Origin: Pseudomonas nitroreducens TX1
Lineage (GTDB): Bacteria > Pseudomonadota > Gammaproteobacteria > Pseudomonadales > Pseudomonadaceae
DNA: 64,000 nucleotides
Direction of reading: 5' to 3'
Assembly (NCBI RefSeq): GCF_000313755.1
Contig: NZ_AMZB01000079.1
Location: 38,824-102,823 of the forward strand
Positions 14,999 to 27,707 of this stretch are shown piece after piece. The position numbers and the translations under genes were made by a program. The notes beneath the pieces were generated by a model that was not told the origin of the DNA, ran no database searches, and worked only from the letters and a program-made list of their open reading frames with translations. How positions within the stretch are numbered: the first letter of the stretch is position 1; each line of letters starts with the position of its first letter.

Positions 14999-15993
14999 CC
15001 GCCTCCCCACTCGTCCTTCAGACACCTGCCGAACATCCCTTCGCCCAGTTCGTCCGCATCCTGGGCAAGGGCAAGCGCGGCGCCCGTGGCCTGACCCGGG
15101 AGGAAGCCCGCGAGGCACTGGGCATGATCCTCGACGAGAAGGTCGAAGAAGCCCAACTCGGCGCCTTCCTGATGCTGCTGCGGCACAAGGAGGAAAGCGC
15201 CGAGGAACTTGCCGGCTTCACCGAAGCCGTGCGCTGCCGCCTAGAGGTACCGAAGATCGCCGTGGACCTCGACTGGCCCAGCTACGCCGGCAAGAAGCGC
15301 CATCTGCCCTGGTATCTGCTGGCCGTCAAATGTCTGGGTGGCAGCGGCACTCGCATCCTCCTGCACGGCGGCGGCGCGCATACCGCTGGACGGGTTTATA
15401 CCGAACAGCTTCTGGAGCTGCTCGGCCTGCCACTGTGTCGCAACTGGAACTCGGTCAGCGAATCGCTGGATGCCAAGGGCATCGCCTTCGCTCCGCTGGT
15501 GGATTGGATGCCGCGCCTGCAGCGCATGATCGACCTGCGCAACACCCTGGGCCTGCGCTCCCCCATGCATTCGGCCGTGCGCTTGCTCAACCCCCTGGGC
15601 GCTACCTGCGTCCTGCAGAGCATCTTCCATCCCGGTTATCAGGAAGTGCATCGCGAGGGCAGCCGCCTGCTCGGTGACTACGCCATCGTCATCAAGGGCG
15701 AAGGCGGCGAGATCGAGATGAACCCCGATGCCACCTCGCACCTTTACGGTTGCCGGGACGGCGAAGCCTGGGACGAAGAGTGGCCAGCGCTCTCGCCACT
15801 GCGCCACGTCAAGCCGGAAACGCTGGACCCGACACACCTGGCCGCCTTCTGGCGCGGCGAAGCCGAAGACGCCTACGGCGAACTGGCCGTCCGCGCGACC
15901 ATGGCACTCGCCCTGCGCGCCACGGGATTGAAGCGCGACGAAGCCTTCATCGAAGCCGATCGACGCTGGGCCGCACGAGACAGATCGATTTAG
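14995..15993 (+). CDS. ybiB: YbiB-like protein of the anthranilate phosphoribosyltransferase superfamily
   Basis: Protein of 332 residues from ATG at 14995 (ATGA overlap with tusE). The fold is that of TrpD-like nucleoside phosphorylase/phosphoribosyltransferases: an N-terminal helical domain (ARGLTREEAREALGMIL, EAQLGAFLMLLRHKEESAEE) and a phosphate-binding-like loop (ILLHGGGAHTAGRVYT). E. coli YbiB binds nucleic acid, and its reaction is not settled. Related Pseudomonas proteins (PA2609) are annotated as glycosyltransferases without proof. Coupling to tusE hints at an RNA-linked role; this is inference. Confidence 0.8.
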   Translation: MTASPLVLQTPAEHPFAQFVRILGKGKRGARGLTREEAREALGMILDEKVEEAQLGAFLMLLRHKEESAEELAGFTEAVRCRLEVPKIAVDLDWPSYAGKKRHLPWYLLAVKCLGGSGTRILLHGGGAHTAGRVYTEQLLELLGLPLCRNWNSVSESLDAKGIAFAPLVDWMPRLQRMIDLRNTLGLRSPMHSAVRLLNPLGATCVLQSIFHPGYQEVHREGSRLLGDYAIVIKGEGGEIEMNPDATSHLYGCRDGEAWDEEWPALSPLRHVKPETLDPTHLAAFWRGEAEDAYGELAVRATMALALRATGLKRDEAFIEADRRWAARDRSI

Positions 15994-16080
15994 CCGATAC
16001 TTGGAATCCTGTTTTTGCGCTAAACAATCGAGCTACAGCCTATAGACTGAACCCATCCCCCCAGATTCAGGAGCTACGAG

Positions 16081-17082
16081 ATGGGACAGTTGATCGATGG
16101 CCGCTGGCATGACCAGTGGTATGACACCAGCAAGGACGGCAGCTTTCAGCGCGAGAATGCGCAGCGCCGCAACTGGGTAACTGCCGACGGCCAACCCGGC
16201 CCGAGCGGCGAAGGCGGCTTCCGCGCCGAGGCCGGCCGTTATCACCTGTATGTCTCCCTGGCCTGTCCCTGGGCCCACCGCACACTGATCTATCGCCAGC
16301 TCAAGGGCCTTGAGTCAGTGATCGACGTTTCGGTCGTCAGCTGGCTCATGCTGGAAAACGGCTGGACCTTCGACAAGACCCTTGGGTCGACGGGCGACAA
16401 GCTCGACGGCCTGGACTTTCTCCATCAGCGCTATACCAGGGACGATGCGAACTACACCGGCCGCGTCACCGTGCCGGTGCTATGGGACAAGCACGAGCAA
16501 CGCATCGTCAGTAACGAATCAGCGGAGATCATCCGCATGTTCAACGTGGCCTTCGACGGGATAACCGGCAACTCGCTGGACCTCTACCCGGAGCCTCTGC
16601 GCGCGCAGATCGACGAACTGAACGAACGTATCTACCCGGCCGTGAACAACGGCGTGTACCGCGCCGGCTTCGCCACGACACAGGACGCCTATGAAGGGGC
16701 GTTCCAGACATTGTTCAACGAACTGGACTGGCTGGAAGAGCGCCTGGGCCAGCAGCGCTACCTGGCGGGCGAATACCTGACCGAAGCCGATGTGCGCCTG
16801 TTCACCACGCTGATTCGCTTCGATGCGGTGTACCACGGCCACTTCAAGTGCAACCTGCGCCGCCTGGCCGACTACCCGAACCTGTCCGGCTGGCTGCGCG
16901 AACTGTATCAACTGGAGGGCGTTGCCGGAACCGTGGACTTCCAGCACATCAAGAACCACTACTACGCCAGCCACCGCACCATCAACCCGACGGGTATAGT
17001 GCCGCTTGGCCCTCAGCAGGACTTCACCGGTGCGCACGGGCGAGGGCATCTGCCGGGCAGCGGGATTGCGCGCAGGGGCTGA
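16081..17082 (+). CDS. yqjG: Glutathionyl-hydroquinone reductase (Xi-class GST)
   Basis: Protein of 333 residues. The CPWAHRTLI motif with catalytic Cys62 defines Xi-class GSTs, which reduce glutathionyl-hydroquinones with GSH. Flanking features are an N-terminal extension (WHDQWYDTSKDGSFQRE), PVLWDKHEQRIVSNESAEIIRM and a C-terminal helical domain (YLTEADVRLFTTLIRFDAVYHGHFK). It sits between the tus/ybiB unit and a REP pair; at this position it departs from the PAO1 order. SD GGAGCTACGAG precedes the ATG. It probably acts in quinone detoxification in the cytoplasm. Confidence 0.93.
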   Translation: MGQLIDGRWHDQWYDTSKDGSFQRENAQRRNWVTADGQPGPSGEGGFRAEAGRYHLYVSLACPWAHRTLIYRQLKGLESVIDVSVVSWLMLENGWTFDKTLGSTGDKLDGLDFLHQRYTRDDANYTGRVTVPVLWDKHEQRIVSNESAEIIRMFNVAFDGITGNSLDLYPEPLRAQIDELNERIYPAVNNGVYRAGFATTQDAYEGAFQTLFNELDWLEERLGQQRYLAGEYLTEADVRLFTTLIRFDAVYHGHFKCNLRRLADYPNLSGWLRELYQLEGVAGTVDFQHIKNHYYASHRTINPTGIVPLGPQQDFTGAHGRGHLPGSGIARRG

Positions 17083-17087
17083 CCAAC

Positions 17088-17164
17088 TGTAGGAACGAGC
17101 TTGCTCGCGAACCGCTTGAGGCCTTCAACTTGTCCGGGAGTTCGCGAGCAAGCTCGCTCCTACA
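17088..17164. repeat. Pair of Pseudomonas REP elements in inverted orientation
   Basis: Two 25-nt copies of the TGTAGGAGCGAGCTTGCTCG type face each other (17088-17112 and 17140-17164) with one mismatch, separated by 27 nt. This is the common REPIN-like arrangement in pseudomonad intergenic regions. It lies between the convergent ends of yqjG and the LprI-like gene, and the folded RNA could stabilise or end both mRNAs. Confidence 0.9.
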
Positions 17165-17173
17165 AAGAACCGG

Positions 17174-17521
17174 TCAGATCGGCTTGTCGATACCGTCGTA
17201 GACCTTCTGCAGCGCGTCCAGGCGCTCCTGGTAGCGCCGCTTGAGGCAGGCCTTGTTGGCGCCGCAGGCGCGGCGCTGCTCCAGCCAGGCGAGCTGGGAG
17301 TCGCCCAGGTTGCCACGCATGCCCATGGCAAACAGGCCGCGCAGCAGGCGGTAGGTCGTCGCCACCTGCACGTCCATCTCTGAAAGCTGGCGATCCGCAC
17401 AGATGGCTTTCTCGTCGGCCTGTCTGGCCGTCTTGCAGTCGAAGCTGGCCGCCGAGGCCGGCAAGGCGAAGCAACCCAGGGCACACGCAGCACCCAGGAG
17501 GGTAACGCGCAGGGGTTTCAC
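17174..17521 (-). CDS. LprI/DUF1311-type secreted protein (lysozyme-inhibitor-like)
   Basis: Protein of 115 residues from a GTG that overlaps the cysG stop (GTGA). A Sec signal peptide (about 1-25; [19 protein letters not shown]) precedes a mature part beginning [19 protein letters not shown]. This has the four-cysteine pattern and LDxxYRLL-like helix of DUF1311 (LprI, some of which inhibit host lysozyme): [24 protein letters not shown]. Expected in the periplasm. Translational coupling to cysG looks incidental to function. The inhibitor role is family knowledge, unproved here. Confidence 0.8.
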   Translation of the reverse strand: MKPLRVTLLGAACALGCFALPASAASFDCKTARQADEKAICADRQLSEMDVQVATTYRLLRGLFAMGMRGNLGDSQLAWLEQRRACGANKACLKRRYQERLDALQKVYDGIDKPI

Positions 17522-18903
17522 TGCTGCCCCTCGAACCACGCCAGCTTCTCACGCAGTTGCACCACTTCCCCGACAATCACCAGGGTCGGTGCATGGACTT
17601 CGTGCTCTGCCACCAACTCCGACAAATTCGCCAGGGTACCGGTGAACACACGTTGATGCACCGTAGTGCCCTGCTGGACGAGCGCGGCAGGCGTGTCGGC
17701 AGAACGCCCATGACGCACCAGTTGCTCGCAGATGACCGGCAGGCCGACCAAGCCCATGTAGAACACCAGGGTCTGCCCAGGCGCCACCAGATCGTTCCAC
17801 GGCAGGTCAGTGCTGCCGTCCTTCAGGTGTCCAGTCACGAAACGCACGGACTGCGCGTAGTCACGGTGCGTCAACGGAATTCCGGCGTAGGCCGCGCAAC
17901 CACTGGCTGCGGTAATACCCGGCACGACCTGAAACGGGATGCCGTTGGCAGCAAGCTCATCGATCTCCTCGCCACCGCGACCGAAGATGAACGGATCGCC
18001 GCCCTTCAGGCGCAGCACGCGCTTGCCCTGCCGGGCCAGTTCGACCAGCTGGCGATTGATCTCGTCCTGCGGTACGGCGTGATCCGCGCGACGCTTGCCG
18101 ACATAGAGCCGATCTGCATCACGTCGACATAGCTCGAGGATCGCCGGGGCAACGAGGCGATCGTAAAGCACCACATCGGCCTGCTGCATCAGGCGCAGGG
18201 CGCGGAAGGTCAGCAGATCGGGGTCGCCCGGACCAGCGCCGACCAGATAGACCTCGCCGCGAGACTCGGCCTGCGGCGATTCCAGTTTGCCCGCCAGCAG
18301 ACGCTCGGCCTCGCTCGGCTGGCCGGCAAGCATGCGCTCGGCGACCGGGCCCTGAAACACCTCCTCCCAGAACTTGCGACGTTGCTGCAGGTCCGGCAGG
18401 CGCTGCTTCACACGCTCGCGGAAGCGACTGGCGAGGCCGGCGAGTTGGCCGTAGGTTGCGGGAATCCAGGTTTCCAGCTTGGCGCGCAGCAGTCTTGCCA
18501 GCACTGGCGCGTCGCCGCCGCTGGAAACTGCCACCACCAGCGGCGAACGATCGACGATGGCCGGGAAAATCACGCTGCACAGAGCCGGCGCGTCGACCAC
18601 ATTGACCGGTACGCCGCGCTCGTTGGCGTCCCGGGACACCTGGGCGTTGAGCGGCTCATCATCGGTGGCGGCGATGACCAGCACGCAATCCTGCAGGTCG
18701 CCCCGGGCGTAGGGACGCAAGAGCAGTTCGCCTGCGCCCTCCTCGATCAGCTCGCGCAGCTCCGAATGCACTTCAGGCGCCACGACCCGCAGCACCGCGC
18801 CGGCATCGCTCAACAGGCGCGCCTTGCGCAGTGCGACATCACCGCCGCCGACCAGTAGCGCGCGACGTCCGCGCAGGATGTGGAACAGCGGCAGGAAGTC
18901 CAT
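17518..18903 (-). CDS. cysG: Siroheme synthase (trifunctional)
   Basis: Protein of 461 residues, the E. coli CysG length. The N-terminal domain (1-205) is precorrin-2 dehydrogenase/sirohydrochlorin ferrochelatase ([21 protein letters not shown] site). The C-terminal domain (215-455) is uroporphyrinogen-III methyltransferase ([20 protein letters not shown], then [25 protein letters not shown]). Together they turn uroporphyrinogen III into siroheme for sulfite and nitrite reductases. It sits 1 bp after serS, in a leftward run serS-cysG-lprI. Confidence 0.97.
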   Translation of the reverse strand: MDFLPLFHILRGRRALLVGGGDVALRKARLLSDAGAVLRVVAPEVHSELRELIEEGAGELLLRPYARGDLQDCVLVIAATDDEPLNAQVSRDANERGVPVNVVDAPALCSVIFPAIVDRSPLVVAVSSGGDAPVLARLLRAKLETWIPATYGQLAGLASRFRERVKQRLPDLQQRRKFWEEVFQGPVAERMLAGQPSEAERLLAGKLESPQAESRGEVYLVGAGPGDPDLLTFRALRLMQQADVVLYDRLVAPAILELCRRDADRLYVGKRRADHAVPQDEINRQLVELARQGKRVLRLKGGDPFIFGRGGEEIDELAANGIPFQVVPGITAASGCAAYAGIPLTHRDYAQSVRFVTGHLKDGSTDLPWNDLVAPGQTLVFYMGLVGLPVICEQLVRHGRSADTPAALVQQGTTVHQRVFTGTLANLSELVAEHEVHAPTLVIVGEVVQLREKLAWFEGQQ

Positions 18904-18904
18904 C

Positions 18905-20200
<1,296 letters not shown>

Positions 20201-20231
20201 CTAGTGTCAGGCGGCGCTAGCGGGCGCCACT

Positions 20232-21557
20232 TCAGGATTTTCTGCGACGGCGGGAACTGGCCTTGTCGAGGCTAGCCAGGTGGCGCAGCTTTTCGCCGAT
20301 CTTCAGTTCGAGCCCGCGCGGCACGGGTTGGTAATACTGGCGCGGTTCCATGGACTCGGGGAAGTAGTCTTCTCCGGCCGCATAGGCATCCGGCTCATCG
20401 TGGGCATAACGGTATTCGTCGCCATAGCCCAGGTTCTTCATCAGCTTGGTCGGTGCATTGCGCAGATGCAGCGGCACTTCCAGCGACCCGCTCTCTGCCA
20501 CCTCGCGGCGCGCCGTGTTGTAGGCGTTGTAGACGGCATTGCTCTTCGGCGCGCAGGCCAGGTAAACAATAGCCTGCGCAATCGCCAGCTCACCTTCCGG
20601 GCTGCCGAGGCGCTCCTGCACATCCCAGGCGTGCAGGCACAGGGTCAGGGCGCGGGGATCGGCATTGCCGATGTCCTCGCTGGCCATGCGCACCACGCGG
20701 CGGGCGATATAGAGCGGATCGCAACCGCCATCGAGCATGCGCGCATACCAGTACAGCGCGCCGTCGGGGCTGGAACCGCGCACCGACTTGTGCAGCGCAC
20801 TGATCTGGTCATAGAAGGCCTCGCCCCCCTTGTCGAAGCGACGACGCGAATCACCCAGCAGGTTCTGCAGCAGCTCGGCACTGATCTCGCCGTCGTCCTC
20901 GGCGAGGTCGGAGGCGTTCTCCAGCAGGTTGAGCAGGCGCCGGCCATCACCATCGGCGGCGGCCATGAGAATGGCGAAACTATCATCCGGCAGGCTCAGA
21001 TTACGCTTGCCCAAGCCCTTTTCTTCGGTCAGCGCACGCTCCACCAACCGGCGCAGGGCCGCCTCGTCCAGGCTTTTCAGCACATAGACGCGGGCGCGGG
21101 AAAGTAGCGCGTTGTTCAGTTCGAACGAGGGGTTCTCGGTGGTCGCGCCGATGAAGATCAGCGTGCCGTCTTCTACATAGGGCAGGAAGGCATCCTGCTG
21201 GCTCTTGTTGAAGCGATGCACTTCGTCGACGAAGAGAATCGTGCGGCGACCGTACTGCGCGGCGTGCTGCTTGGCCACTTCCACCGACTGGCGGATTTCC
21301 TTCACGCCCGAGAGCACCGCCGAGATGGTCTCGAAGTGCGCGTCGGTGACCTGGGCCAGCAGCTTCGCCAGGGTCGTCTTGCCGACCCCGGGCGGCCCCC
21401 AGAAGATCATCGAGTGCAGCGCGCCCTGCTCCAACGCCTCACGCAGCGGCTTGCCGCGGGCGAGCAGGTGCTCCTGGCCGACGTACTCGTCCAGGCTGGT
21501 CGCGCGCAGGCGCGCGGCCAGGGGCTGGGAAACGGGGGCGGAGCGGAACAGATCCAA
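20232..21557 (-). CDS. rarA: Replication-associated recombination protein A (AAA+ ATPase)
   Basis: Protein of 441 residues. Walker [15 protein letters not shown] (about 54-67), Walker [11 protein letters not shown], sensor 1 [11 protein letters not shown], and the C-terminal tetramerisation part ([24 protein letters not shown]) are family hallmarks of RarA/MgsA/WRNIP1. It acts at stalled replication forks with SSB. Between serS and lolA as in PAO1 (PA2613), 38 bp from lolA. Confidence 0.96.
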   Translation of the reverse strand: MDLFRSAPVSQPLAARLRATSLDEYVGQEHLLARGKPLREALEQGALHSMIFWGPPGVGKTTLAKLLAQVTDAHFETISAVLSGVKEIRQSVEVAKQHAAQYGRRTILFVDEVHRFNKSQQDAFLPYVEDGTLIFIGATTENPSFELNNALLSRARVYVLKSLDEAALRRLVERALTEEKGLGKRNLSLPDDSFAILMAAADGDGRRLLNLLENASDLAEDDGEISAELLQNLLGDSRRRFDKGGEAFYDQISALHKSVRGSSPDGALYWYARMLDGGCDPLYIARRVVRMASEDIGNADPRALTLCLHAWDVQERLGSPEGELAIAQAIVYLACAPKSNAVYNAYNTARREVAESGSLEVPLHLRNAPTKLMKNLGYGDEYRYAHDEPDAYAAGEDYFPESMEPRQYYQPVPRGLELKIGEKLRHLASLDKASSRRRRKS

Positions 21558-21595
21558 GGTCTTACCTATGACTTAAAGCTGGCGCGGGGCGCCGA

Positions 21596-22219
21596 TCATT
21601 CCTGGATGACGTCGACGCCCTTGGGCACTTCGAAGACGAACTGCTTGGGATCCATCGCCTCGTTCATCTTCACGTCGAAGAACAGGATGTTGGTGCGCTG
21701 GCCGACGCTGTCGATCAGCTGCATGTCATTCACCACACCACTACGGAAGGAAATCCGCAGGCTGTCGAACAGGGTGTCCTTGGACTTCGGCTTGAGGGTG
21801 AAGTCGACCACGTTGCCACCGTCCTTGGCAGTAATGTCGAAACTCTGGCCGATCTTCGACACGTCGCCGGAGAGCAGCAGCGCCGGGGTCTGGGTCAGGC
21901 GCTGGTCGAGCTTCTGGATGGTCACCTGCTCCAGGTCCGGGTCGTACAGCCAGATCTTCTCGCCGTTGGAGATGAGCAGTTGCTCGTTCGGCGCATCGGT
22001 GTGCCAACGGAACAGGCCCGGCCGCTTGAGGCCCAGGGTGCCGGCGGTTTCCTGCAGGCGGGTGCCGCTGCCATCCAGGGTCAGCTGGGAGAAACGCGCG
22101 GTCATGGTCTGGGCTTTGGTGAGCATCCCGCTCAGGCGCTGCGCAGCGGCCTCGTCGGCATGGGCCTGAACGCCGGCGACAGCCAGCGCAGCAACGAACA
22201 ACAGGCGGATCAGACGCAT
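21596..22219 (-). CDS. lolA: Outer-membrane lipoprotein carrier LolA
   Basis: Protein of 207 residues from ATG at 22219, which has GAGGA upstream and gives a proper signal peptide ([21 protein letters not shown]). An extension to 22282 would spoil it and overlap ftsK. The mature part has the LolA beta-half-barrel pattern ([39 protein letters not shown] segment, [14 protein letters not shown]). It ferries lipoproteins across the periplasm from LolCDE to LolB. It follows ftsK closely, as in other Gammaproteobacteria. Confidence 0.96.
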   Translation of the reverse strand: MRLIRLLFVAALAVAGVQAHADEAAAQRLSGMLTKAQTMTARFSQLTLDGSGTRLQETAGTLGLKRPGLFRWHTDAPNEQLLISNGEKIWLYDPDLEQVTIQKLDQRLTQTPALLLSGDVSKIGQSFDITAKDGGNVVDFTLKPKSKDTLFDSLRISFRSGVVNDMQLIDSVGQRTNILFFDVKMNEAMDPKQFVFEVPKGVDVIQE

Positions 22220-22238
22220 CGAAATCCTCGAAGTCGAA

Positions 22239-24650
22239 TCAATCACGGATCGGGGCCGGCGCGATGACTTCGCGCGAGCCATTGGTATTCATCGCGGTCA
22301 CCACGCCGGCCATTTCCATCGCCTCGATCATCCGTGCGGCGCGGTTGTAGCCGATCTTCAGCTTGCGCTGCACGGCAGAGATGGAAGCCCGGCGGCTTTC
22401 GGTCACGAAGCGCACGGCCTCGTCGTAGAGCGGATCGTCCTCGCTGCCCTCGCCGCCTTCGCCGCCCCCGCCACCTTCGAACGAACCGCCACCGCCTTCA
22501 TCGGCACCGGCGAGGATGTCCTCGATGTAATTCGGCGCGCCACGCAGCTTCCACGCCTCGACGACGCGGTGCACCTCGTCATCGGAGACGAAGGCGCCAT
22601 GGACGCGGATCGGCAGGCCGGTGCCCGGCGGCAGGTAGAGCATGTCGCCGTGGCCCAGCAGTTGCTCGGCGCCGCCCTGGTCCAGGATGGTGCGCGAGTC
22701 GATCTTGCTCGAGACCTGGAACGCGATACGGGTCGGGATGTTCGCCTTGATCAGGCCGGTGATCACGTCCACCGACGGACGCTGGGTCGCCAGGATCAGG
22801 TGGATGCCCGCCGCGCGCGCCTTCTGGGCGATACGGGCGATCAGTTCTTCCACCTTCTTGCCGACGATCATCATCATGTCGGCGAATTCGTCGACCACCA
22901 CCACGATGGTCGGCAGGGTCTGCAGCAGCGGCGCCTCGTCCTCCATGCTCTCGCGGCGGTACAGCGGGTCGGTCAGCGGCGTGCCGGCCTCCTCGGCGTC
23001 CTTCACCTTGCGATTGAAGCCCGCGAGGTTACGCACGCCCATGGCCGCCATCAGCTTGTAGCGGCGCTCCATCTCGGCGACGCTCCAGCGCAGCGCGTTG
23101 GCGGCCTCCTTCATGTCGGTGACCACCGGGCAGAGCAGGTGCGGAATGCCTTCGTAGATCGACAGTTCCAGCATCTTCGGGTCAATCATGATCAAGCGCG
23201 CCTCTTCGGGCGTGGACTTGAACAGGATCGACAGCAGCATGGCGTTCACGCCAACCGACTTACCGGAACCGGTGGTACCGGCCACCAGCAGGTGCGGCAT
23301 CTTCGCAAGATCAGTGATGATCGGATTGCCGCCAATGTCGTGACCCAGAGCCAGCGGCACGGTGGACTTGTGCTCGTCATACTCGGGCGTCATCAGCACT
23401 TCGGAGAAGCGCACCATCTGCCGGTCTTCGTTGGGAATCTCGATGCCAACGGTAGTCTTGCCGGGAATGACTTCCACCACGCGCACGCTGATCACCGCCA
23501 GCGAACGCGCCAGGTCCTTGGCCAGGTTGGAGATGCGGCTGACCTTCACGCCAGCGGCCGGCTGGATTTCGAAACGGGTGATCACCGGGCCCGGATGCAC
23601 GGACTCGACTATGACCTCGACACCGAACTCCTTGAGCTTGATCTCCAGCAGGCGCGACATCGCCTCCAGGGATTCCGGCGAGTAGCTCTGCTTCTTTTCC
23701 GACGCCGGGTCGAGGATCGACAGTGGCGGCAGCGTACCTTCCACAGCGGTATCGACGAACAGCGGCGCCTGTTTCTCCTTCAGCACGCGCTTGCTCGGCT
23801 CGACCGGTTTGCTGGGCGGCGGCGGGACATCAATCTTCGGCGCCACACGCTTTTCGCGCTCCTGCACGCTCTTGACCAGCGCTTCCTCGCGCTCGATCAG
23901 GCGTTCCTTGACCTTGGCCTGCTCGCGGCGGTCGGCAACGATGGGCGCGGCCACTTCGGCCACGCGCTCGTCGACCTCGCGAAGCTGAGCGACCAGCTGC
24001 TTGTGCTCGCTACGGGCGCTCCACCAGCGATTGGTGGCGTTGTGGATCAGTTCGAAGAGGTCGAGGGTAATCTTGCCGGTGACGTCCATCACCTTGAACC
24101 AGGACAGATCGGCGAACACCGTCATGCCGAACAGGAACAGCGCCAGGAACAGCAGCGTGCTGCCCTGCACGTTCAGTGCATTGACGCCCAGCTGCCCCAG
24201 GCTCTCGCCCAGCGCGCCGCCAGCCGTAGCCGGCATATGGGCACCGCTGGTATGGAAATGGATGTAGGCCAGCGCGGAGCCGGACAGCACCAGGAACACC
24301 AGGCCGATCAAGCGCCAGGAGAACAGCCAGCCGTTCCATTCCCAAGGCATGTGGCGCTTGCGGAAGACCTGGTAGGTCTTCACTGCCAGCAGTAGCGGGA
24401 ACAGGTAGGCAAAATAGCCCAGCACCATGAACAGGATGTCTGCGCTCAGCGCGCCCAGGCGGCCAGCCGCATTCTGCACCTGTTCGACGTGACTGGAATG
24501 GCTCCAGCCCGGATCGGCGGAATCGTAGGTGAGCAGCGCCATCCACAGGTAAAGACAGAGCGCGCCGAGCGCGATCAGAGCCCCTTCCTTCAGACGGTAA
24601 TGCAGTTGCTGGCGCCAGGCGGCGGCGTGGCTTGCTGTGGTGTCCTTCAA
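22239..24650 (-). CDS. ftsK: DNA translocase FtsK
   Basis: Protein of 803 residues, the short Pseudomonas form. N-terminal membrane domain (about 20-200, four or five helices), short charged linker (205-330), alpha and beta RecA-like motor domains (Walker [16 protein letters not shown], Walker [13 protein letters not shown]) and the C-terminal gamma winged helix that reads KOPS ([20 protein letters not shown]). It anchors at the septum, pumps chromosomal DNA and activates XerCD at dif. A Gly/Glu-rich stretch (about 715-735) separates the motor and gamma. Confidence 0.97.
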   Translation of the reverse strand: MKDTTASHAAAWRQQLHYRLKEGALIALGALCLYLWMALLTYDSADPGWSHSSHVEQVQNAAGRLGALSADILFMVLGYFAYLFPLLLAVKTYQVFRKRHMPWEWNGWLFSWRLIGLVFLVLSGSALAYIHFHTSGAHMPATAGGALGESLGQLGVNALNVQGSTLLFLALFLFGMTVFADLSWFKVMDVTGKITLDLFELIHNATNRWWSARSEHKQLVAQLREVDERVAEVAAPIVADRREQAKVKERLIEREEALVKSVQEREKRVAPKIDVPPPPSKPVEPSKRVLKEKQAPLFVDTAVEGTLPPLSILDPASEKKQSYSPESLEAMSRLLEIKLKEFGVEVIVESVHPGPVITRFEIQPAAGVKVSRISNLAKDLARSLAVISVRVVEVIPGKTTVGIEIPNEDRQMVRFSEVLMTPEYDEHKSTVPLALGHDIGGNPIITDLAKMPHLLVAGTTGSGKSVGVNAMLLSILFKSTPEEARLIMIDPKMLELSIYEGIPHLLCPVVTDMKEAANALRWSVAEMERRYKLMAAMGVRNLAGFNRKVKDAEEAGTPLTDPLYRRESMEDEAPLLQTLPTIVVVVDEFADMMMIVGKKVEELIARIAQKARAAGIHLILATQRPSVDVITGLIKANIPTRIAFQVSSKIDSRTILDQGGAEQLLGHGDMLYLPPGTGLPIRVHGAFVSDDEVHRVVEAWKLRGAPNYIEDILAGADEGGGGSFEGGGGGEGGEGSEDDPLYDEAVRFVTESRRASISAVQRKLKIGYNRAARMIEAMEMAGVVTAMNTNGSREVIAPAPIRD

Positions 24651-24793
24651 AACGCTTCTATTCCTGCGCTATACGCGCGTCCGAGAGTCGTTGGACCGCG
24701 AAATGGGCCCATTGTACGGCTTTGGCCGGCCGATGCCAGCGACCCCAGGTGTGCCCGACTGCGCTTTTGCCGGCTTTCCGGGGTTCGGTGTAG

Positions 24794-25822
<1,029 letters not shown>

Positions 25823-25858
25823 TCGGCGCAAGGGGAGGTTCGCCCTCCCCTCCTCCCT

Positions 25859-26563
25859 ATGCTCAAGTGGCTTTCCCGCAGCAATTTCGACTTTCCACCC
25901 CTCGACAAGGCCCTGCATGAGCCCAACGGCCTGCTGGCGGCCGGCGGAGACCTGAACCCGCAGCGCCTGATCCAGGCCTACCGCCACGGGTGCTTCCCCT
26001 GGTACCAGGATGGCCAGCCAATACTCTGGTGGTCGCCCGATCCGCGCACCGTGCTGTTTCCCGAAGAACTGCATGTTTCCCGCAGCCTCACCAAGTTCAT
26101 CCGCCAGCAGCACTACCAGGTCACCATCGACCAGGCCTTCGAGCAGGTCATCGTCGGCTGCGCCGGGCCGCGCGACTATGCGGATGGCACCTGGATTACC
26201 ACACCGATGCAGGATGCCTATTGCCAACTGCACCGCCTGGGCGTCGCCCATTCGGCCGAAGCCTGGCAAGGCGATGAGCTGGTCGGCGGGCTTTACGGGC
26301 TGGCCATTGGTCGCCTGTTCTTTGGCGAATCCATGTTCAGCCGCGCCGACAACGCGTCCAAAGTTGCCTTCGTCACCCTGGTGCAGCGCCTGAAGGCGGC
26401 CGGTTTCGTGATGATCGACTGCCAGATGCCGACCCAGCACCTGCACAGCTTCGGCGCCCGCGCCATTTCCCGCGGCGAATTCGCCAGCTTCCTGCGCCGT
26501 CATCTCGACGAAACACCGTCAGAGGACTGGACTTCGCAGGCATACCCGCTCAGCCTGTCTTAA
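25859..26563 (+). CDS. aat: Leucyl/phenylalanyl-tRNA--protein transferase
   Basis: Protein of 234 residues. It adds Leu or Phe to N-terminal Lys/Arg of proteins, creating primary N-degrons for ClpS. Hallmarks: [40 protein letters not shown], and [20 protein letters not shown]. The cluster aat-bpt-infA-clpA-clpS puts four N-degron components within 4.6 kb. 36 bp after trxB. Confidence 0.97.
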   Translation: MLKWLSRSNFDFPPLDKALHEPNGLLAAGGDLNPQRLIQAYRHGCFPWYQDGQPILWWSPDPRTVLFPEELHVSRSLTKFIRQQHYQVTIDQAFEQVIVGCAGPRDYADGTWITTPMQDAYCQLHRLGVAHSAEAWQGDELVGGLYGLAIGRLFFGESMFSRADNASKVAFVTLVQRLKAAGFVMIDCQMPTQHLHSFGARAISRGEFASFLRRHLDETPSEDWTSQAYPLSLS

Positions 26564-26594
26564 ACTTGCCTGAGGGAACTCGCAGGGGTTGATG

Positions 26595-27302
26595 ATGACC
26601 GAGCTCGCCCGCCTGAAGTTTTACGCCACACAGCCGCATCCATGCAGCTATCTGCCCGAGGAGCAGGCCACTACCCTGTTCCTCGACCCCAGTCAGCCCA
26701 TGGACGCGCAGTTGTATGCCTCGCTGTCAGAGGTCGGCTTCCGGCGCAGCGGCGAGCACCTTTACCGCCCCCATTGCCAACATTGCACCGCCTGCATCCC
26801 GGCGCGCATTCCCGCTGCCGGTTTCCAGCCGAACCGCCAGCAGAAACGCATCATCAAGCGCAACGCCGACCTGGAAGTCATCCGCAAGCGCCCCGCCTTC
26901 ACCGAGGAGTACTACGCCCTGTACATGCGCTACATCGAGCAGCGCCATGCCGACGGGGACATGTACCCACCCAGCCGCGATCAGTTCGCCACCTTTCTGG
27001 TCCGTGACCTACCGTTCAGCTGCTTCTTCGAGTTCCGCCTGCAAGGTCGTCTACTCGCCGTCGCCGTGACCGACGTCCTGCCCAACGGTCTTTCCGCCGT
27101 TTATACCTTCTACGATCCGGACGAAGAACGCCGCAGCCTGGGACGCTTTGCCATTCTCTGGCAGATTGGCGAGACCGAGCGCCTGAGCCTCCATGCCGTC
27201 TACCTGGGCTACTGGATCAAGAATTGCCGGAAGATGAACTACAAGACCCAGTACCGCCCGATCGAGTTGTTCGTGAACCAGCGCTGGGTGGCGTTGAACT
27301 GA
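26595..27302 (+). CDS. bpt: Aspartate/glutamate leucyltransferase Bpt (Ate1-like)
   Basis: Protein of 235 residues from ATG at 26595; ATG at 26592 and TTG at 26589 are in frame. It attaches Leu to N-terminal Asp or Glu. The N-terminal Cys cluster ([17 protein letters not shown], then [15 protein letters not shown]) and the GNAT-like core ([43 protein letters not shown]) are typical. Second N-degron enzyme next to aat. Confidence 0.95.
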   Translation: MTELARLKFYATQPHPCSYLPEEQATTLFLDPSQPMDAQLYASLSEVGFRRSGEHLYRPHCQHCTACIPARIPAAGFQPNRQQKRIIKRNADLEVIRKRPAFTEEYYALYMRYIEQRHADGDMYPPSRDQFATFLVRDLPFSCFFEFRLQGRLLAVAVTDVLPNGLSAVYTFYDPDEERRSLGRFAILWQIGETERLSLHAVYLGYWIKNCRKMNYKTQYRPIELFVNQRWVALN

Positions 27303-27338
27303 AGCAAAAACACCCATTGGCGTTGTGGGGCGATTTCA

Positions 27339-27359
27339 GGCACAATGTGTGCCTTTTTT
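27339..27359 (+). terminator. Terminator-like hairpin before infA
   Basis: GGCACA-ATG-TGTGCC followed by six T, 37 bp after the bpt stop. The stem is short, and the same sequence may serve as part of the infA promoter region, so its role is uncertain. Confidence 0.5.
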
Positions 27360-27406
27360 AATGCCCTGAAACTTCAGGCAACCATAGATACCGAGGGTTC
27401 TACTGC

Positions 27407-27625
27407 ATGTCGAAAGAAGACAGCTTCGAAATGGAAGGCACTGTCGTCGACACCCTGCCCAACACCATGTTCCGCGTGGAGTTGGAGAACGGGCACGTCG
27501 TTACCGCGCACATCTCCGGGAAGATGCGCAAGAATTACATCCGCATCCTGACCGGCGACAAAGTTCGCGTTGAACTGACGCCCTACGACCTGTCCAAGGG
27601 TCGCATCACCTACCGCGCTCGCTGA
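27407..27625 (+). CDS. infA: Translation initiation factor IF-1
   Basis: Protein of 72 residues, exactly the IF-1 size, with the OB-fold S1-like sequence [40 protein letters not shown] and [19 protein letters not shown]. It binds the ribosomal A site during initiation with IF-2 and IF-3. It lies between bpt and clpA, in the same place as PA2619, with its own terminator. Confidence 0.98.
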
Positions 27626-27660
27626 GCCGGCAGGTGTCGGCAAGAAGCCGGCACACAGAA

Positions 27661-27687
27661 AAACGCCCGGCATTGCCGGGCGTTTTC
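27661..27687. terminator. Bidirectional terminator between infA and clpA
   Basis: AAAACGCCCGGC / GCCGGGCGTTTT with a short ATT loop between the convergent genes infA and clpA. A- and T-runs on both sides would serve both strands. Confidence 0.9.
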
Positions 27688-27707
27688 GTTTGCGCCTGAC
27701 TGCAGCG

